From positions 124,001 to 188,000 of the forward strand of contig NZ_CANMCP010000001.1 of the NCBI RefSeq assembly GCF_947496385.1: 64,000 nucleotides of DNA, read 5' to 3'. Below the pieces are notes generated by a model that ran no database searches, was not told the DNA's origin, and saw only the letters and a list, made by a program, of their open reading frames with translations. Both the position numbers and the translations under genes were made by a program. The number at the start of each line of letters is the position of its first letter. The first letter of the stretch is position 1. Shown here one piece after another: positions 1-8,009 of this stretch. This stretch comes from an uncultured Croceicoccus sp. (GTDB lineage: Bacteria; Pseudomonadota; Alphaproteobacteria; Sphingomonadales; Sphingomonadaceae).

Positions 1-16
1 CGGTTCCTTGTGAGGG

Positions 17-559
17 TCATGGATTGATGGTGAGTGTGACGGTGCCGAGTTCCTTCGACCCCTCCGCCGATCGGGCGACGCGCCCGCCGCCCCAGCGGAA
101 CGGGATCGACACCAGTTCGCGCCCGCCGACCTCGCGCGCGGCCTCGACGCGGAGGACGTAGTTTCCGGCGGACAGCGCGCGGGTGGCACGTGCGGGCACC
201 TTGATCGCGTGGCGGCCGGGCGCGCGGGTCGGCCCGGAAAGCCCGCTCACCGGCAAGTTCAGCGAGCGGCCCGACTTTCGCCACCAGGTGCGGATGTCGC
301 TCAACCATTTGCGCCCTTCGCCGCCGCGCAGGTCGGTATCGTACCATACGGCGACATCGGCGACGGCCTTGCCCGAACCGTCCTCGATCCATGCGGCGAG
401 ATAGGGGCGGTGATATTCCGCCACCGAGAGGCGGGGGATTTCCACGCCGACGGTCATGTCCTGTGCGGCGGCGGGCGCGACGGCGAATGTGGAGCCGAGC
501 AGGCCGACGGTGACGCGCGCCGCGATGCGCGCATGGGGTGCGGGGGTGGGAGAATGCAT
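17..559 (-). CDS. DUF2271-family periplasmic protein
   Basis: About 180 residues. It begins with a signal peptide (hydrophobic stretch ending in AVAPAAAQ) and continues as a mature domain with the DUF2271 pattern: a YHRPYLAAWIED segment, a WYDTDLRGGEG..KWLSDIRTWW segment and a C-terminal beta-rich part. The longer open frame reaching 661 would overlap the upstream gene, so the ATG at 559, just before the signal peptide, is preferred. It lies 13 bp behind a PepSY-TM gene on the same strand, so the two are probably co-transcribed. Such pairs often sit near TonB-dependent iron or siderophore uptake genes. The exact role is unknown; a periplasmic helper for iron or heme handling is an inference. 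Confidence 0.75.
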   Translation of the reverse strand: MHSPTPAPHARIAARVTVGLLGSTFAVAPAAAQDMTVGVEIPRLSVAEYHRPYLAAWIEDGSGKAVADVAVWYDTDLRGGEGRKWLSDIRTWWRKSGRSLNLPVSGLSGPTRAPGRHAIKVPARATRALSAGNYVLRVEAAREVGGRELVSIPFRWGGGRVARSAEGSKELGTVTLTINP

Positions 560-572
560 CGCCGTGTCGACC

Positions 573-1307
573 TCAATGTTGGATGAAAATGATGATGAGC
601 AGCGCCGGCACGACAAGCCCCGCCCCGACCAGCGGCCAGGTGGAACGCCGTTTCTTTGCATGGAGCCAGAGCAGGAACAGCCCGCTCAACGCAAAGACGA
701 AGCAGGCGATGGAGAATATGTCGATGAACCAGCCCCATGCCGTGCCGGTATCGCGCGCCTTGTGCAGGTCGTTGAGATAGGAGATCCAGCCCCGGTCGGT
801 GCGCTCCATGATGACGTCGCCGCTTTGCAGATCGAACGCCACCCATCCGTCGCCGCCGGGGCGGGGGAGGGGGACATAGACTTCCTGCTCCGACCATTCG
901 GCGGGCCGTCCGGCAAGCCCGGTGTCCAGCGTGTCGTGCGACCATTGCGCGACCGAGGCCGGCATTTGCGGATCGTCGCCGCGCTGCGCCGCCTGCAAGG
1001 CGCGGAGCAGGGAGGGTTGCAACGTATCCTCGACCGTGACGACGACAGGATCGGCGGAAATGTCGGCGGCGTGGTTCAAGGTGATGCCGGTAAAGGCGAA
1101 AAGCAGCAATCCGACGAGACAGATCGCGCTGCTGACCCAGTGCCAGAGGTGAAGTTGCTTCGACCAGAACGGCGAGACGCGGCGCCCCCGTGCCGCCGCC
1201 CGCCGCGGCGGGGCAGGCGACGGCGCACGGGTCGCGGCCCCGCCGCTTGCGCCGCGTGCCGCAGAGAACACGCGCGGCGATCGAACGGATTGATTCGTCG
1301 AAGTCAT
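573..1307 (-). CDS. PepSY-associated TM helix protein
   Basis: 244 residues. The N-terminal ~45 residues are basic and Ala/Arg-rich. A membrane helix with a WHWVSS motif follows at about 55-80, then a periplasmic PepSY-like domain (about 80-185), and two further helices at about 190-215 and 222-243. The layout and the phrase SYLNDLHKARDTG are typical of PepSY_TM-like proteins, which are membrane proteins associated with siderophore and iron uptake and sometimes with ferric reductase activity. The ATG at 1307 has no strong ribosome binding site. It is the first gene of a probable operon with the DUF2271 gene. Confidence 0.75.
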   Translation of the reverse strand: MTSTNQSVRSPRVFSAARGASGGAATRAPSPAPPRRAAARGRRVSPFWSKQLHLWHWVSSAICLVGLLLFAFTGITLNHAADISADPVVVTVEDTLQPSLLRALQAAQRGDDPQMPASVAQWSHDTLDTGLAGRPAEWSEQEVYVPLPRPGGDGWVAFDLQSGDVIMERTDRGWISYLNDLHKARDTGTAWGWFIDIFSIACFVFALSGLFLLWLHAKKRRSTWPLVGAGLVVPALLIIIFIQH

Positions 1308-1402
1308 CGACGACGTGTTAGCTGCTATTGAGAAAGATATGCAATAGCGAGTTTAGGAAGGGCGCCTCCAGATGCGCCGTGCCGCCGGCTTCACAAACGA
1401 CT

Positions 1403-1442
1403 GGACCCCGGATCTCGCCAAAACGAGATCCGGGGTCCTTTT
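1403..1442. terminator. Perfect 15-bp hairpin with T-run
   Basis: Arms at 1403-1417 and 1424-1438 are exact inverted repeats (GGACCCCGGATCTCG) around a 6-nt loop. TTTT follows on the + strand, but only a weak T-rich tail exists on the - strand. The only nearby gene that could need it is the leftward DUF2171 gene ending at 1494, so the T-run faces the wrong way for a simple terminator. The arm resembles the CCCCGGATC-type intergenic palindromes seen in sphingomonad genomes. Confidence 0.6.
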
Positions 1443-1493
1443 GCTACGTCCCTCGCGGGGCGTAGAAACTGTTTAGCCGTTCAGGTCAGGCGA

Positions 1494-1718
1494 TCAGCCT
1501 TTGACGCCCTGGGGGATGACCGCGCTTGCTTTCAAATAGACGCGGTTGTCGTCGATCTTCTCCACCTCGTCGAGCGAGATGAAATGGTGCATGTTGTCAC
1601 CGGCGTCGGACTTCGTCAGCTTGATGCGGTTGTCCTCGACTTCGTCCACGGTCCCGACATGCTGGCCATTGATGTCGGCAACTTCCATGTGTTCCTTGAT
1701 GCGGATCTTCTCGAACAT
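1494..1718 (-). CDS. DUF2171-family small protein
   Basis: 74 residues, soluble, with no signal peptide. It shows the DUF2171 pattern: an acidic/basic start (IRIKEHMEVADINGQHVG), then TVDEVEDNRIKLTK, then a short beta region ending in a VYLKA segment. This fold is related to PRC-barrel-like beta domains; biochemical function is unknown. A second DUF2171 protein lies 0.8 kb away. The start at 1718 has an AAAGTAGG ribosome binding site. A promoter resembling the EcfG stress type lies about 53 bp upstream (1771-1795), which suggests a general stress-response gene. Confidence 0.85.
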   Translation of the reverse strand: MFEKIRIKEHMEVADINGQHVGTVDEVEDNRIKLTKSDAGDNMHHFISLDEVEKIDDNRVYLKASAVIPQGVKG

Positions 1719-1770
1719 AAAAACCTACTTTCTTTCTTGTGTGCCGCTTCGTTGCGGCGCTTGTATATGA

Positions 1771-1795
1771 AACGGACGGAACGCCGCATCGGTCC
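1771..1795 (-). promoter_or_regulatory. Candidate EcfG-type promoter (GGACC-N16-CGTT)
   Basis: On the - strand GGACC (1795-1791) is separated by 16 nt from CGTT (1774-1771), about 53 bp upstream of the DUF2171 start at 1718. The alphaproteobacterial EcfG consensus is GGAAC-N16/17-CGTT, so there is one mismatch in the -35 element. Confidence 0.45.
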
Positions 1796-1939
1796 ACGCT
1801 TCGCCGCGTGAAACGCTCGCTTCGTGGCGTGGCCCCGCGATGGCCGGATAGGATCCGCCCGCGGCCCGTTCCCTGAACACGTACCAAGGTTGAAAAGCCG
1901 CGCGGCATTACTGTCCGCGTGGCAGGAAAAGGAGCGAAC

Positions 1940-2308
1940 ATGGACGACGACCGTATCTGGACATTCGAGGAAGAGCTGTGGACCGGCGGCAAGGACGCCT
2001 ACGAACGCAAGGTGGGCAGCGAATGCCTGATGGCGTTGCCGACGATGCCGTTCGTGTTCGATGGCCGCGCCGCGAAGAACGCGGTCGAGGACACGCCGAG
2101 CTGGGAAAACGTCAGCTTCGAGGACAAGAGCGTCGAACGCCCGCAGGAAGGGTTGATCGTCATTGCCTATCGCGCGCGCGCGTCGCGGGGTGAGGAAACC
2201 TATCACGCCGTATGCACGAGCACTCTGACTCGGATCGAGCACGAGGAATGGAAAGTCGTGCAGCATCAGCAGACGCCGTTCGACACCAATGTCGCATCGC
2301 CGGACTGA
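1940..2308 (+). CDS. SnoaL/DUF4440-like (NTF2-fold) protein
   Basis: 122 residues, cytoplasmic. It reads as an NTF2-like fold of the SnoaL/DUF4440 type: an N-terminal helix (WTFEEELWTGG), a VAPERPQEG-like loop and strands ending in EEWKVVQHQQTPF. Proteins of this group are often uncharacterised ligand-binding proteins or minor enzymes. The ATG at 1940 is chosen over an upstream GTG because AAAAGGAG (1927-1934) sits just before it. It is divergent from the DUF2171 gene and followed by a strong terminator, so it is probably monocistronic. Confidence 0.75.
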   Translation: MDDDRIWTFEEELWTGGKDAYERKVGSECLMALPTMPFVFDGRAAKNAVEDTPSWENVSFEDKSVERPQEGLIVIAYRARASRGEETYHAVCTSTLTRIEHEEWKVVQHQQTPFDTNVASPD

Positions 2309-2331
2309 TACTTCGCGATCACACGACGACG

Positions 2332-2365
2332 AAAAGGCCGGGCGGATCGACCGCCCGGCCTTTTT
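2332..2365 (+). terminator. Rho-independent terminator after the SnoaL-like gene
   Basis: Arms 2332-2345 and 2351-2364 are perfect inverted repeats (AAAAGGCCGGGCGG) around a 5-nt loop, followed by T residues. It lies 24 bp after the stop codon. Confidence 0.9.
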
Positions 2366-2410
2366 CATGCCGGCCTTTTTGATGGACGACTTTCCGCCCC
2401 GGAAATGGCA

Positions 2411-2443
2411 AATGCCCCTCCCTCGTAAAGAGGAAGAGGCATT
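2411..2443 (-). terminator. Hairpin terminator for the leftward DUF2171 gene
   Basis: Arms 2411-2424 and 2430-2443 pair along 14 bp, with two G-U pairs when read on the - strand, around a 5-nt loop. It lies 60 bp beyond the stop of the gene at 2504-2926. The T-tract is short. Confidence 0.6.
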
Positions 2444-2503
2444 CCCGTGGCCCCGAACCGCCAGAAGGGCCAACGGTATTCGTAAAACGTCGTCCGCGCG
2501 GCG

Positions 2504-2926
2504 TCAGCGCCCCGGTTCTTCCTCGAATTGCACCGCGTTCGCGCCGGTGGCGGACAGGCGGACGATGTCGCCCTCCACATCCGCGACGAGGCCGATCGCG
2601 ATGTAATGATGGTGGCCGGCATGGCTCTGCTGGTCGAAACCGGCGCTGGCGCTATCCTTGGTCAGCTTGATGCGGTCGCCCTCGATCCGGTCCACGGTGC
2701 CGACATGCGCCCCGTCGGCGCCGACGACCTGCATGTGCTCGCGGATGCGGCCCGTGTCGGCGGGCGCGCTGACCGGCGCGGTGGGGGCGTTTTCGCCATC
2801 ACGCGATTCGCCTTCCTTCACGCCGGTGCGTTCGGGTTCGATACCGTTTTCCTGCGCCCAGCGGCCGCCGCTATTCGTGGCGGTGCCGGTGACCTTGCGG
2901 GAATCGGTCGGTTCGTATTCGCCCAT
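2504..2926 (-). CDS. DUF2171 protein with acidic N-terminal extension
   Basis: 140 residues. Residues 1-60 are low-complexity, polar and acidic (GEYEPTDSRKV, then GVKEGESRDGENAPTAPVSAP). Residues 60-140 form a DUF2171 domain with IREHMQVVGADGAHVGTVDRIEGDRIKLTKD, closely matching the protein at 1494-1718. A His-rich patch (HAGHHHY) replaces the simpler loop of that paralogue. The start at 2926 has CGGAG nine bases upstream; the longer frame to 3190 has no support. No membrane segment. A candidate EcfG-type promoter at 3016-3040 suggests stress control. Function unknown. Confidence 0.8.
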   Translation of the reverse strand: MGEYEPTDSRKVTGTATNSGGRWAQENGIEPERTGVKEGESRDGENAPTAPVSAPADTGRIREHMQVVGADGAHVGTVDRIEGDRIKLTKDSASAGFDQQSHAGHHHYIAIGLVADVEGDIVRLSATGANAVQFEEEPGR

Positions 2927-3291
2927 CGTCACGCACTCCGCTATGCTCGTTGTTCTATCCTGGTCGTCGCCCGGCGCGCGAAGGGGGGAGCGCAGCCAGA
3001 CGACTTGCTGTAAAAAGCGCACGGAGATGGCTTCGGTTCCGGCCGTTTCGCCTTGATTGCGCCGCATTCCCGCCTTTTGCCGACGAGCCGACATGCATGT
3101 GCGACCGGAGGAAAAATTGCGGCTTTCACCGGTAATCCACTGCCATCCGCCGCAAAGGGGATGCGCAACGGCAAATCTGTTGTTAAACACAAGATCAAGC
3201 GCAGCGGAGCCGATCCGACCCGCTGTATGGTGTGCCCGCGCGTATGCCGGGCATCCCTGCCATTTTGACCGTTACGAAAGAAGCCTTGCCC
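2927..3291. other. 365-bp divergent intergenic region upstream of nrdB
   Basis: This separates the DUF2171 gene (-) from nrdB (+). It holds one candidate EcfG-type promoter for the leftward gene (3016-3040). ACACAAGAT at 3187-3195 could be an NrdR half-site, but no second half is visible. No convincing small gene was seen. Confidence 0.5.
3016..3040 (-). promoter_or_regulatory. Candidate EcfG-type promoter (GGAAC-N16-CGCT)
   Basis: On the - strand GGAAC (3040-3036) is 16 nt from CGCT (3019-3016), about 90 bp upstream of the DUF2171 start at 2926. The -35 is exact; the -10 differs at one base from CGTT. The same CGCT variant occurs at 20599-20623. Confidence 0.45.
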
Positions 3292-4338
3292 ATGTCGCTG
3301 ACCGAAGCCCGCAAGACCTACAAGCCGTTCGAATATCCGTGGGCCTATGATTTCTGGAAGCGTCAGCAGCAATTGCACTGGCTGCCGGAGGAAGTGCCGC
3401 TGGGCGAGGATTGCCGCGACTGGGCACAGAAGCTGACCGCGCACGAACGCAATTTGCTCACGCAGATCTTCCGCTTCTTCACCCAGGCCGATGTCGAGGT
3501 GCAGGATTGCTACCACGACAAATATGGCCGGGTGTTCAAGCCGACCGAAGTGAAGATGATGCTGACCGCTTTCTCGAACATGGAAACGGTGCATATCGCG
3601 GCCTATTCCCACCTTCTCGACACCATTGGCATGCCCGAAAGCGAATATGGCATGTTCATGGAATATGCCGAGATGAAGGACAAGCACGATTATCTGCAGC
3701 AGTTCGGCGTCGACACGGACGAGGATATCGCCCGTACGCTCGCGATGTTCGGCGGCTTTACCGAAGGGCTGCAGCTGTTCGCCAGCTTTGCCATGCTGAT
3801 GAACTTCCCGCGCTTCAACAAGATGAAGGGCATGGGGCAGATCGTGTCCTGGTCGGTGCGCGACGAATCGCTCCACTGCGAAGGGATCATTCAGCTGTTC
3901 CACGCCTTCTGCGCCGAGCGGGGCTGCCTGACCCGCGCGGTGAAGGAAGACATCATGGATGCGTGCCAGAAATCGGTGCGGCTCGAAGATGCGTTCATCG
4001 ACCTCGCGTTCGAGCAGGGCCCGGTCACCGGTATGACCGCCAAGGACATCAAGAAGTACATCCGCTACATCGCCGACTGGCGGTTGGGGCAGCTTGGGCT
4101 GCCGGCGATCTACATGATCGAGGAACACCCGCTGCCGTGGCTGACCCCGCTGCTCAATGGCGTGGAGCATGCCAATTTCTTCGAAACGCGCGCCACCGAA
4201 TATTCGAAGGCCGCGACGAAGGGCAACTGGAACGACGTCTGGGCCAGCTTCGACAATCGCAAGGCGAAGGCCAACGATACCGAAGAGGCGGCGGACGATG
4301 GCCCGGGTCTTTTCGGCGAGGTGCAGGCGGCGGAATAA
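3292..4338 (+). CDS. nrdB: Ribonucleoside-diphosphate reductase, small (beta) subunit
   Basis: 348 residues. It houses the dimetal centre and tyrosyl radical of class I ribonucleotide reductase, which makes deoxynucleotides together with NrdA. Visible ligand positions are D67 (TQAD), E98 and H101 (ETVH), E158, and E192/H195 (DESLH). The radical tyrosine is Y105, four residues after H101, as in E. coli (H118/Y122). The family start MSLTEARKTYKPFEYPW fits the ATG at 3292; the upstream in-frame ATG at 3232 is unlikely. Its ribosome binding site is weak. It stands alone: the matching nrdA lies at 34524, 30 kb away on the same strand. Confidence 0.95.
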   Translation: MSLTEARKTYKPFEYPWAYDFWKRQQQLHWLPEEVPLGEDCRDWAQKLTAHERNLLTQIFRFFTQADVEVQDCYHDKYGRVFKPTEVKMMLTAFSNMETVHIAAYSHLLDTIGMPESEYGMFMEYAEMKDKHDYLQQFGVDTDEDIARTLAMFGGFTEGLQLFASFAMLMNFPRFNKMKGMGQIVSWSVRDESLHCEGIIQLFHAFCAERGCLTRAVKEDIMDACQKSVRLEDAFIDLAFEQGPVTGMTAKDIKKYIRYIADWRLGQLGLPAIYMIEEHPLPWLTPLLNGVEHANFFETRATEYSKAATKGNWNDVWASFDNRKAKANDTEEAADDGPGLFGEVQAAE

Positions 4339-4346
4339 CCGCTGTG

Positions 4347-4371
4347 GGAACCGCCTCCCGCTAAGGTCGTT
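4347..4371 (+). promoter_or_regulatory. Consensus EcfG general-stress promoter
   Basis: GGAAC at 4347-4351 and CGTT at 4368-4371 are separated by exactly 16 nt, a perfect match to the alphaproteobacterial EcfG consensus. The start codon of the downstream gene is 45 bp away. It lies just past the nrdB stop, so the downstream gene probably has its own stress-induced transcript. Confidence 0.75.
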
Positions 4372-4416
4372 CATCTTCCGGAAAGGTCGACAGTCACGAC
4401 TTTAACAGGAGAGAAC

Positions 4417-5016
4417 ATGGCCGACGCACCCGCACCCCGCAAACGTCCGAACTGGCTCTGGATCGTCATACTGGCGCTTCTGGCCTTGCTTGCGCTGCTC
4501 TGGATTTTCGGGGCGTTCGGCGGCGACACGGATGCCGAGCCGGATCTTGGCGAAGCGGTCGGGGTCGAGGATGCGGGGACCGAGGTGTACGAGCCCGCGG
4601 TCACCGGCGACATGGACACGACCGCCGGTGCGGCCACGGGCGACATCGACGTGACCGGCGCCGAAACCGATCCCGCCACGCTCGCCACCCTGCCCGACAT
4701 GGTCGGCGACACGATCGCGTACAGCAACCTGCTGGTCAATCGCGTGATCGGGGACGAGGCGTTCACCATCGGCACCGGATCGTCGGAAACGCTGGTCCGC
4801 TTTGACGAGGCACGCACGCCGAACACCGCGATGGAAGGCGGCGTCGACGTCAATCCCGGCGCGACCGTTTCGATGCGCGGCGAGGTGCGCAGCCTCTCCG
4901 ACGATACCGATCTTCCGCCGAGCGTGCGCAACGATCTTTCGGCCGGGCGCGGCGTCTATATCTGGGCGACCGACGTGCGCTGGCCGCGCGAAGTGACCAT
5001 CGATCGTCAGCCGTAA
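4417..5016 (+). CDS. Membrane-anchored protein of unknown function, stress-type
   Basis: 199 residues. A short basic start (PAPRKRPNW) leads into one Leu-rich membrane helix (about 13-33). An acidic, Thr/Gly-rich linker (35-85) follows, then a C-terminal beta-rich domain (about 90-197) that is probably periplasmic. The domain has the look of a small OB-like barrel (VGDTIAYSNLLVNRVIGDEAFTIG, then VDVNPGATVSMRGEVRSL). A protein of the same architecture is at 20026-20550. AGGAGA precedes the ATG at 4417, and a consensus EcfG promoter lies upstream. I do not recognise a named family; the function is unknown. Confidence 0.75.
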   Translation: MADAPAPRKRPNWLWIVILALLALLALLWIFGAFGGDTDAEPDLGEAVGVEDAGTEVYEPAVTGDMDTTAGAATGDIDVTGAETDPATLATLPDMVGDTIAYSNLLVNRVIGDEAFTIGTGSSETLVRFDEARTPNTAMEGGVDVNPGATVSMRGEVRSLSDDTDLPPSVRNDLSAGRGVYIWATDVRWPREVTIDRQP

Positions 5017-5035
5017 GCCACACGCAAAACCACGC

Positions 5036-5073
5036 AAAAAGGGCGGCCCCCACGCGGGAGGCCGCCCTTTCTT
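5036..5073. terminator. Bidirectional terminator between convergent genes
   Basis: Arms 5038-5048 and 5060-5070 (AAAGGGCGGCC) form a perfect stem, with A/T runs on both sides. It serves the gene ending at 5016 (+) and the one ending at 5090 (-). Confidence 0.9.
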
Positions 5074-5089
5074 TGTGCGGTGTCGGGCG

Positions 5090-5515
5090 TTACTGCGCGA
5101 CCGTGATGTCCTCGATCCGCTGGATGACGGCATCGCCGCACACCACGTCGACATAGGCGTAGGAGGGGAGGCCCGGCTCCACCTCGCCGCGCACGGGATG
5201 CCAGCCGGCCGCCTCCTCCGACGGTTCCACCGAAAGGCGCATGATCTGTCCGGGCGGCTGCATCCGGTTCGTCGGGCCTTTCGTCAATGTCACGCTCGCC
5301 CGTTCGGGAAGAAGCGCCTCGCCCTGCACGATCAGGGTGGGGCGCGCGCCCGGTCCCGGCATCGCATTGACGAATGCGGTCCAGTTGCGCGTTTCGGTCG
5401 GGCAGACCGGCACGGCCATCACCTGCTCCTCGTCATTGCCGGCCATCATCGTCGTGCATCCCGTCACCATGGTCCCGGCGGCCAGTACCGCCGCGATGCG
5501 TCCCGTATTCTTCAT
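5090..5515 (-). CDS. Putative lipoprotein, unknown function
   Basis: 141 residues. The N-terminus is a lipoprotein signal (MKNTGRIAAVLAAGTMVTGC) with the lipobox VTGC and Cys at about residue 20. The mature part is short and has three further Cys residues. It contains a PERASVTLTKGPTNRMQPPG segment and ends with a YVDVVCGDAVIQRIEDITV stretch. The ATG at 5515 has GGAAG upstream and is the only start that gives a clean signal peptide. It is divergent from lysK, 88 bp away. Family not recognised. Confidence 0.7.
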   Translation of the reverse strand: MKNTGRIAAVLAAGTMVTGCTTMMAGNDEEQVMAVPVCPTETRNWTAFVNAMPGPGARPTLIVQGEALLPERASVTLTKGPTNRMQPPGQIMRLSVEPSEEAAGWHPVRGEVEPGLPSYAYVDVVCGDAVIQRIEDITVAQ

Positions 5516-5603
5516 CTCTTCCGTTCCTCTGATTCCATGCGCGCCTGTTTCCCCGGCCAACGTACACTTGCGATTCGCGGCGCGGGGATGCAAGGCATCG
5601 GCC

Positions 5604-7250
5604 ATGAGCGATAGCACGAACGACATGAATGGCACGCTGCGCGATGCCGCCGCCGCGTCCAAGGCCTGGCCTTTCGAAGAGGCGCGCCGGATCGTCAAAC
5701 GCTATCCCGACGGCAAGCGCGACGCGGATGGCAATCTGGTGCCCGTATTGTTCGAAACGGGATACGGGCCGAGCGGGCTGCCGCATATCGGCACGTTTCA
5801 GGAAGTTCTTCGCACCACGCTCGTCCGCCGCGCTTACGAGGCGCTGACCGGCGGCCATCCGACCCGGCTCGTGGCATTCAGCGACGACATGGACGGCCTG
5901 CGCAAGGTGCCCGACAACGTGCCCAATGGCGCCGCGCTCAGCGATCAGCTTGGCAAGCCATTGTCCCGCATCACCGATCCGTTCGGCGAACATGACAGCT
6001 TTGCCGCGCACAATAATGCGATGCTGCGCGCGTTTCTCGACCGGTTCGGTTTCGACTATGAATTCATCGCCGCGTCCGATCGCTATAATTCGGGGGCGTT
6101 CGACGATGCGCTGCGCAATGTGCTGCGCCAGTATGACAAGATCATGGCCGTCATGCTGCCGACCCTGCGCGCCGAACGGGCGGCGACCTATTCGCCCATC
6201 CTCCCGATCAGCCCGACGAGCGGCCGCGTATTGCAGGTGCCGATCGAGGTCGTCGATGCGGAGTCAGGTCTCGTCCGGTTCGAGGACGAGGGCGAGACGA
6301 TCGAGCATTGCGTGCTGGGCGGCCGGGCCAAGCTGCAATGGAAGGTCGACTGGGCGATGCGTTGGGTCGCGCTCGGCGTCGATTACGAGATGTATGGCAA
6401 GGATCTCACCGACAGCGGCGTGCAGTCGGGCAAGATCGCGAAGATCCTCGGCGGGCGCAAGCCGGAGGGGCTGATCTACGAGCTGTTCCTCGACGCGAAG
6501 GGCGAGAAGATTTCGAAGTCGAAGGGCAATGGCCTCACCATCGACGAATGGCTGCGCTACGGCAGCGAGGAAAGCCTCGGCTTCTACATCTATCGCGAGC
6601 CGAAGAGCGCGAAGCAGCTCCACATCGGCGTCATTCCCAAGGCCGTCGATGAATATTGGCAGTTCCGCGAAAAGCTCCCCGAACAGCCGATCGAGCAAAG
6701 GCTGGGCAACCCTGCCTGGCACACGCTGCGCGCGAATACGGGCGGGGCGGGGGCCGACGCGCCGGGCGAGGGCGACAGCCTGCCGGTGACCTATGGCCTG
6801 TTGCTCAATCTCGTCAGCGTGCTCGGCGCGCAGGCCGATTCCGAACAGGTGTGGTCCTATCTCGGCAATTACATCGCCGATGCCTCGCCCGACGCGCATC
6901 CCGATCTTGCCGTGCTGGTGGACCGGGCGCTGGCCTACAACCGCGATTTCGTGGCCCCCACGATGCAGCGCCGCGCGCCGGAGCCGAACGAAGCCGCCGC
7001 GCTCGCCGCGCTCGATGCCGAACTCGCCACGCGGGCCGAGGACACCCCGGCCGAGGAATTGCAGAACCTCGTCTACGAAATCGGCAAGCGCGAGGAATTC
7101 GGGTTCGAGAAACTGCGCGACTGGTTCCGGGCGCTTTACGAAACGCTGCTCGGCAGTGCGCAGGGGCCGCGCATGGGCAGCTTCATCGCGCTCTACGGCG
7201 TCGGCAACAGCCGGACACTGATCGCGGAGGCCATCGCCCGCAAACCGTAG
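5604..7250 (+). CDS. lysK: Lysyl-tRNA synthetase, class I
   Basis: 548 residues. It charges tRNA-Lys with lysine. It is the class I, archaeal-type enzyme, which many alphaproteobacteria use instead of class II LysS. The HIGH-type signature is PHIGT (H61), inside GYGPSGLPHIGTF, and the KMSKS-type loop is KISKSKG at 302-308. The C-terminal ~200 residues form the helical anticodon-binding part. The start MSDSTNDMNG at 5604 has only a weak ribosome binding site; the much longer upstream frame would run through the divergent lipoprotein gene. No class II LysRS is present in the window. Confidence 0.93.
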   Translation: MSDSTNDMNGTLRDAAAASKAWPFEEARRIVKRYPDGKRDADGNLVPVLFETGYGPSGLPHIGTFQEVLRTTLVRRAYEALTGGHPTRLVAFSDDMDGLRKVPDNVPNGAALSDQLGKPLSRITDPFGEHDSFAAHNNAMLRAFLDRFGFDYEFIAASDRYNSGAFDDALRNVLRQYDKIMAVMLPTLRAERAATYSPILPISPTSGRVLQVPIEVVDAESGLVRFEDEGETIEHCVLGGRAKLQWKVDWAMRWVALGVDYEMYGKDLTDSGVQSGKIAKILGGRKPEGLIYELFLDAKGEKISKSKGNGLTIDEWLRYGSEESLGFYIYREPKSAKQLHIGVIPKAVDEYWQFREKLPEQPIEQRLGNPAWHTLRANTGGAGADAPGEGDSLPVTYGLLLNLVSVLGAQADSEQVWSYLGNYIADASPDAHPDLAVLVDRALAYNRDFVAPTMQRRAPEPNEAAALAALDAELATRAEDTPAEELQNLVYEIGKREEFGFEKLRDWFRALYETLLGSAQGPRMGSFIALYGVGNSRTLIAEAIARKP

Positions 7251-7260
7251 GGCGCCGGGT

Positions 7261-7935
7261 TCAGTACCAGCGCCGGCTGCGATACCAGCGGGTCACGACA
7301 TATTTGACCCCGGCGAGCACCGGCGTCCCGGCGTGCAGCGTATCGACATTCGGCGTCCCGTCGTCGAGCGCGTTGTTCCACGCGATCAACGTGCCGCGCT
7401 GCGGCGGGATCGACACGTTGACGCGGGGAAAATCGGTCGTGCCGCCTTCCTCCACATCGTTGAGATAGACCATCAGCGTCCATGCCCGCTGACCACCCGT
7501 GGCGACCTTTTCGGTCCAGTAGGGCGCATCGGTGTCGAACCAGTCGTGATGCGCCTTGAACTGCTGCCCCACCTCGTACCGCTGCCCCTGGAGCGTTTCG
7601 CCGAAATTCTCCTCTACGCCGAGCAGGTCGTCCATGCGCCGGTGCAGCATGCGGATGAACGGGTCCGACGGATCCATGTCGCCGGAATAGCTGGTGCGGG
7701 AAGACCGTCCGTAATCCACGTCGAACACCGGCGAGGGGCGCGCGACCCGGTCGATCAGGCCGCAAAGCCGGTCGCATTCCTCCGCGGAGAAGAAATCGGC
7801 CACGCCGAACAGTTGCAGGTTTTCATCGACGAGCTTTTCGACCGAGGTGTCCGCCTCCAGCCGGGCAAGGACATGACGGTTCAGCGCGGCAATCTCGCGC
7901 TGGTTCTCTGCATCGATCTGGGAGACTCTGGCCAT
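7261..7935 (-). CDS. Prolyl-4-hydroxylase-like Fe(II)/2-oxoglutarate dioxygenase
   Basis: 224 residues. It is a 2OG-Fe(II) oxygenase of the prolyl 4-hydroxylase alpha-subunit type. The iron triad is H129-x-D131 (in QFKAHHDWF) and H201 (LHAGTPV), and K211 should bind the 2-oxoglutarate carboxylate. VYLNDVEEGGTTDFP is the usual family core. The target is unknown; bacterial members hydroxylate proteins or small molecules. No signal peptide. It ends 10 bp after lysK (convergent) and is divergent from the cytochrome b561 gene, with a 74-bp gap. Confidence 0.88.
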   Translation of the reverse strand: MARVSQIDAENQREIAALNRHVLARLEADTSVEKLVDENLQLFGVADFFSAEECDRLCGLIDRVARPSPVFDVDYGRSSRTSYSGDMDPSDPFIRMLHRRMDDLLGVEENFGETLQGQRYEVGQQFKAHHDWFDTDAPYWTEKVATGGQRAWTLMVYLNDVEEGGTTDFPRVNVSIPPQRGTLIAWNNALDDGTPNVDTLHAGTPVLAGVKYVVTRWYRSRRWY

Positions 7936-8009
7936 GAGATCCTTCGTTGGTGGATGGCGCCCGACAATTGTGCATTGTTCCTCTGTGCCGAGGTGATAAG
8001 CATGAAACC

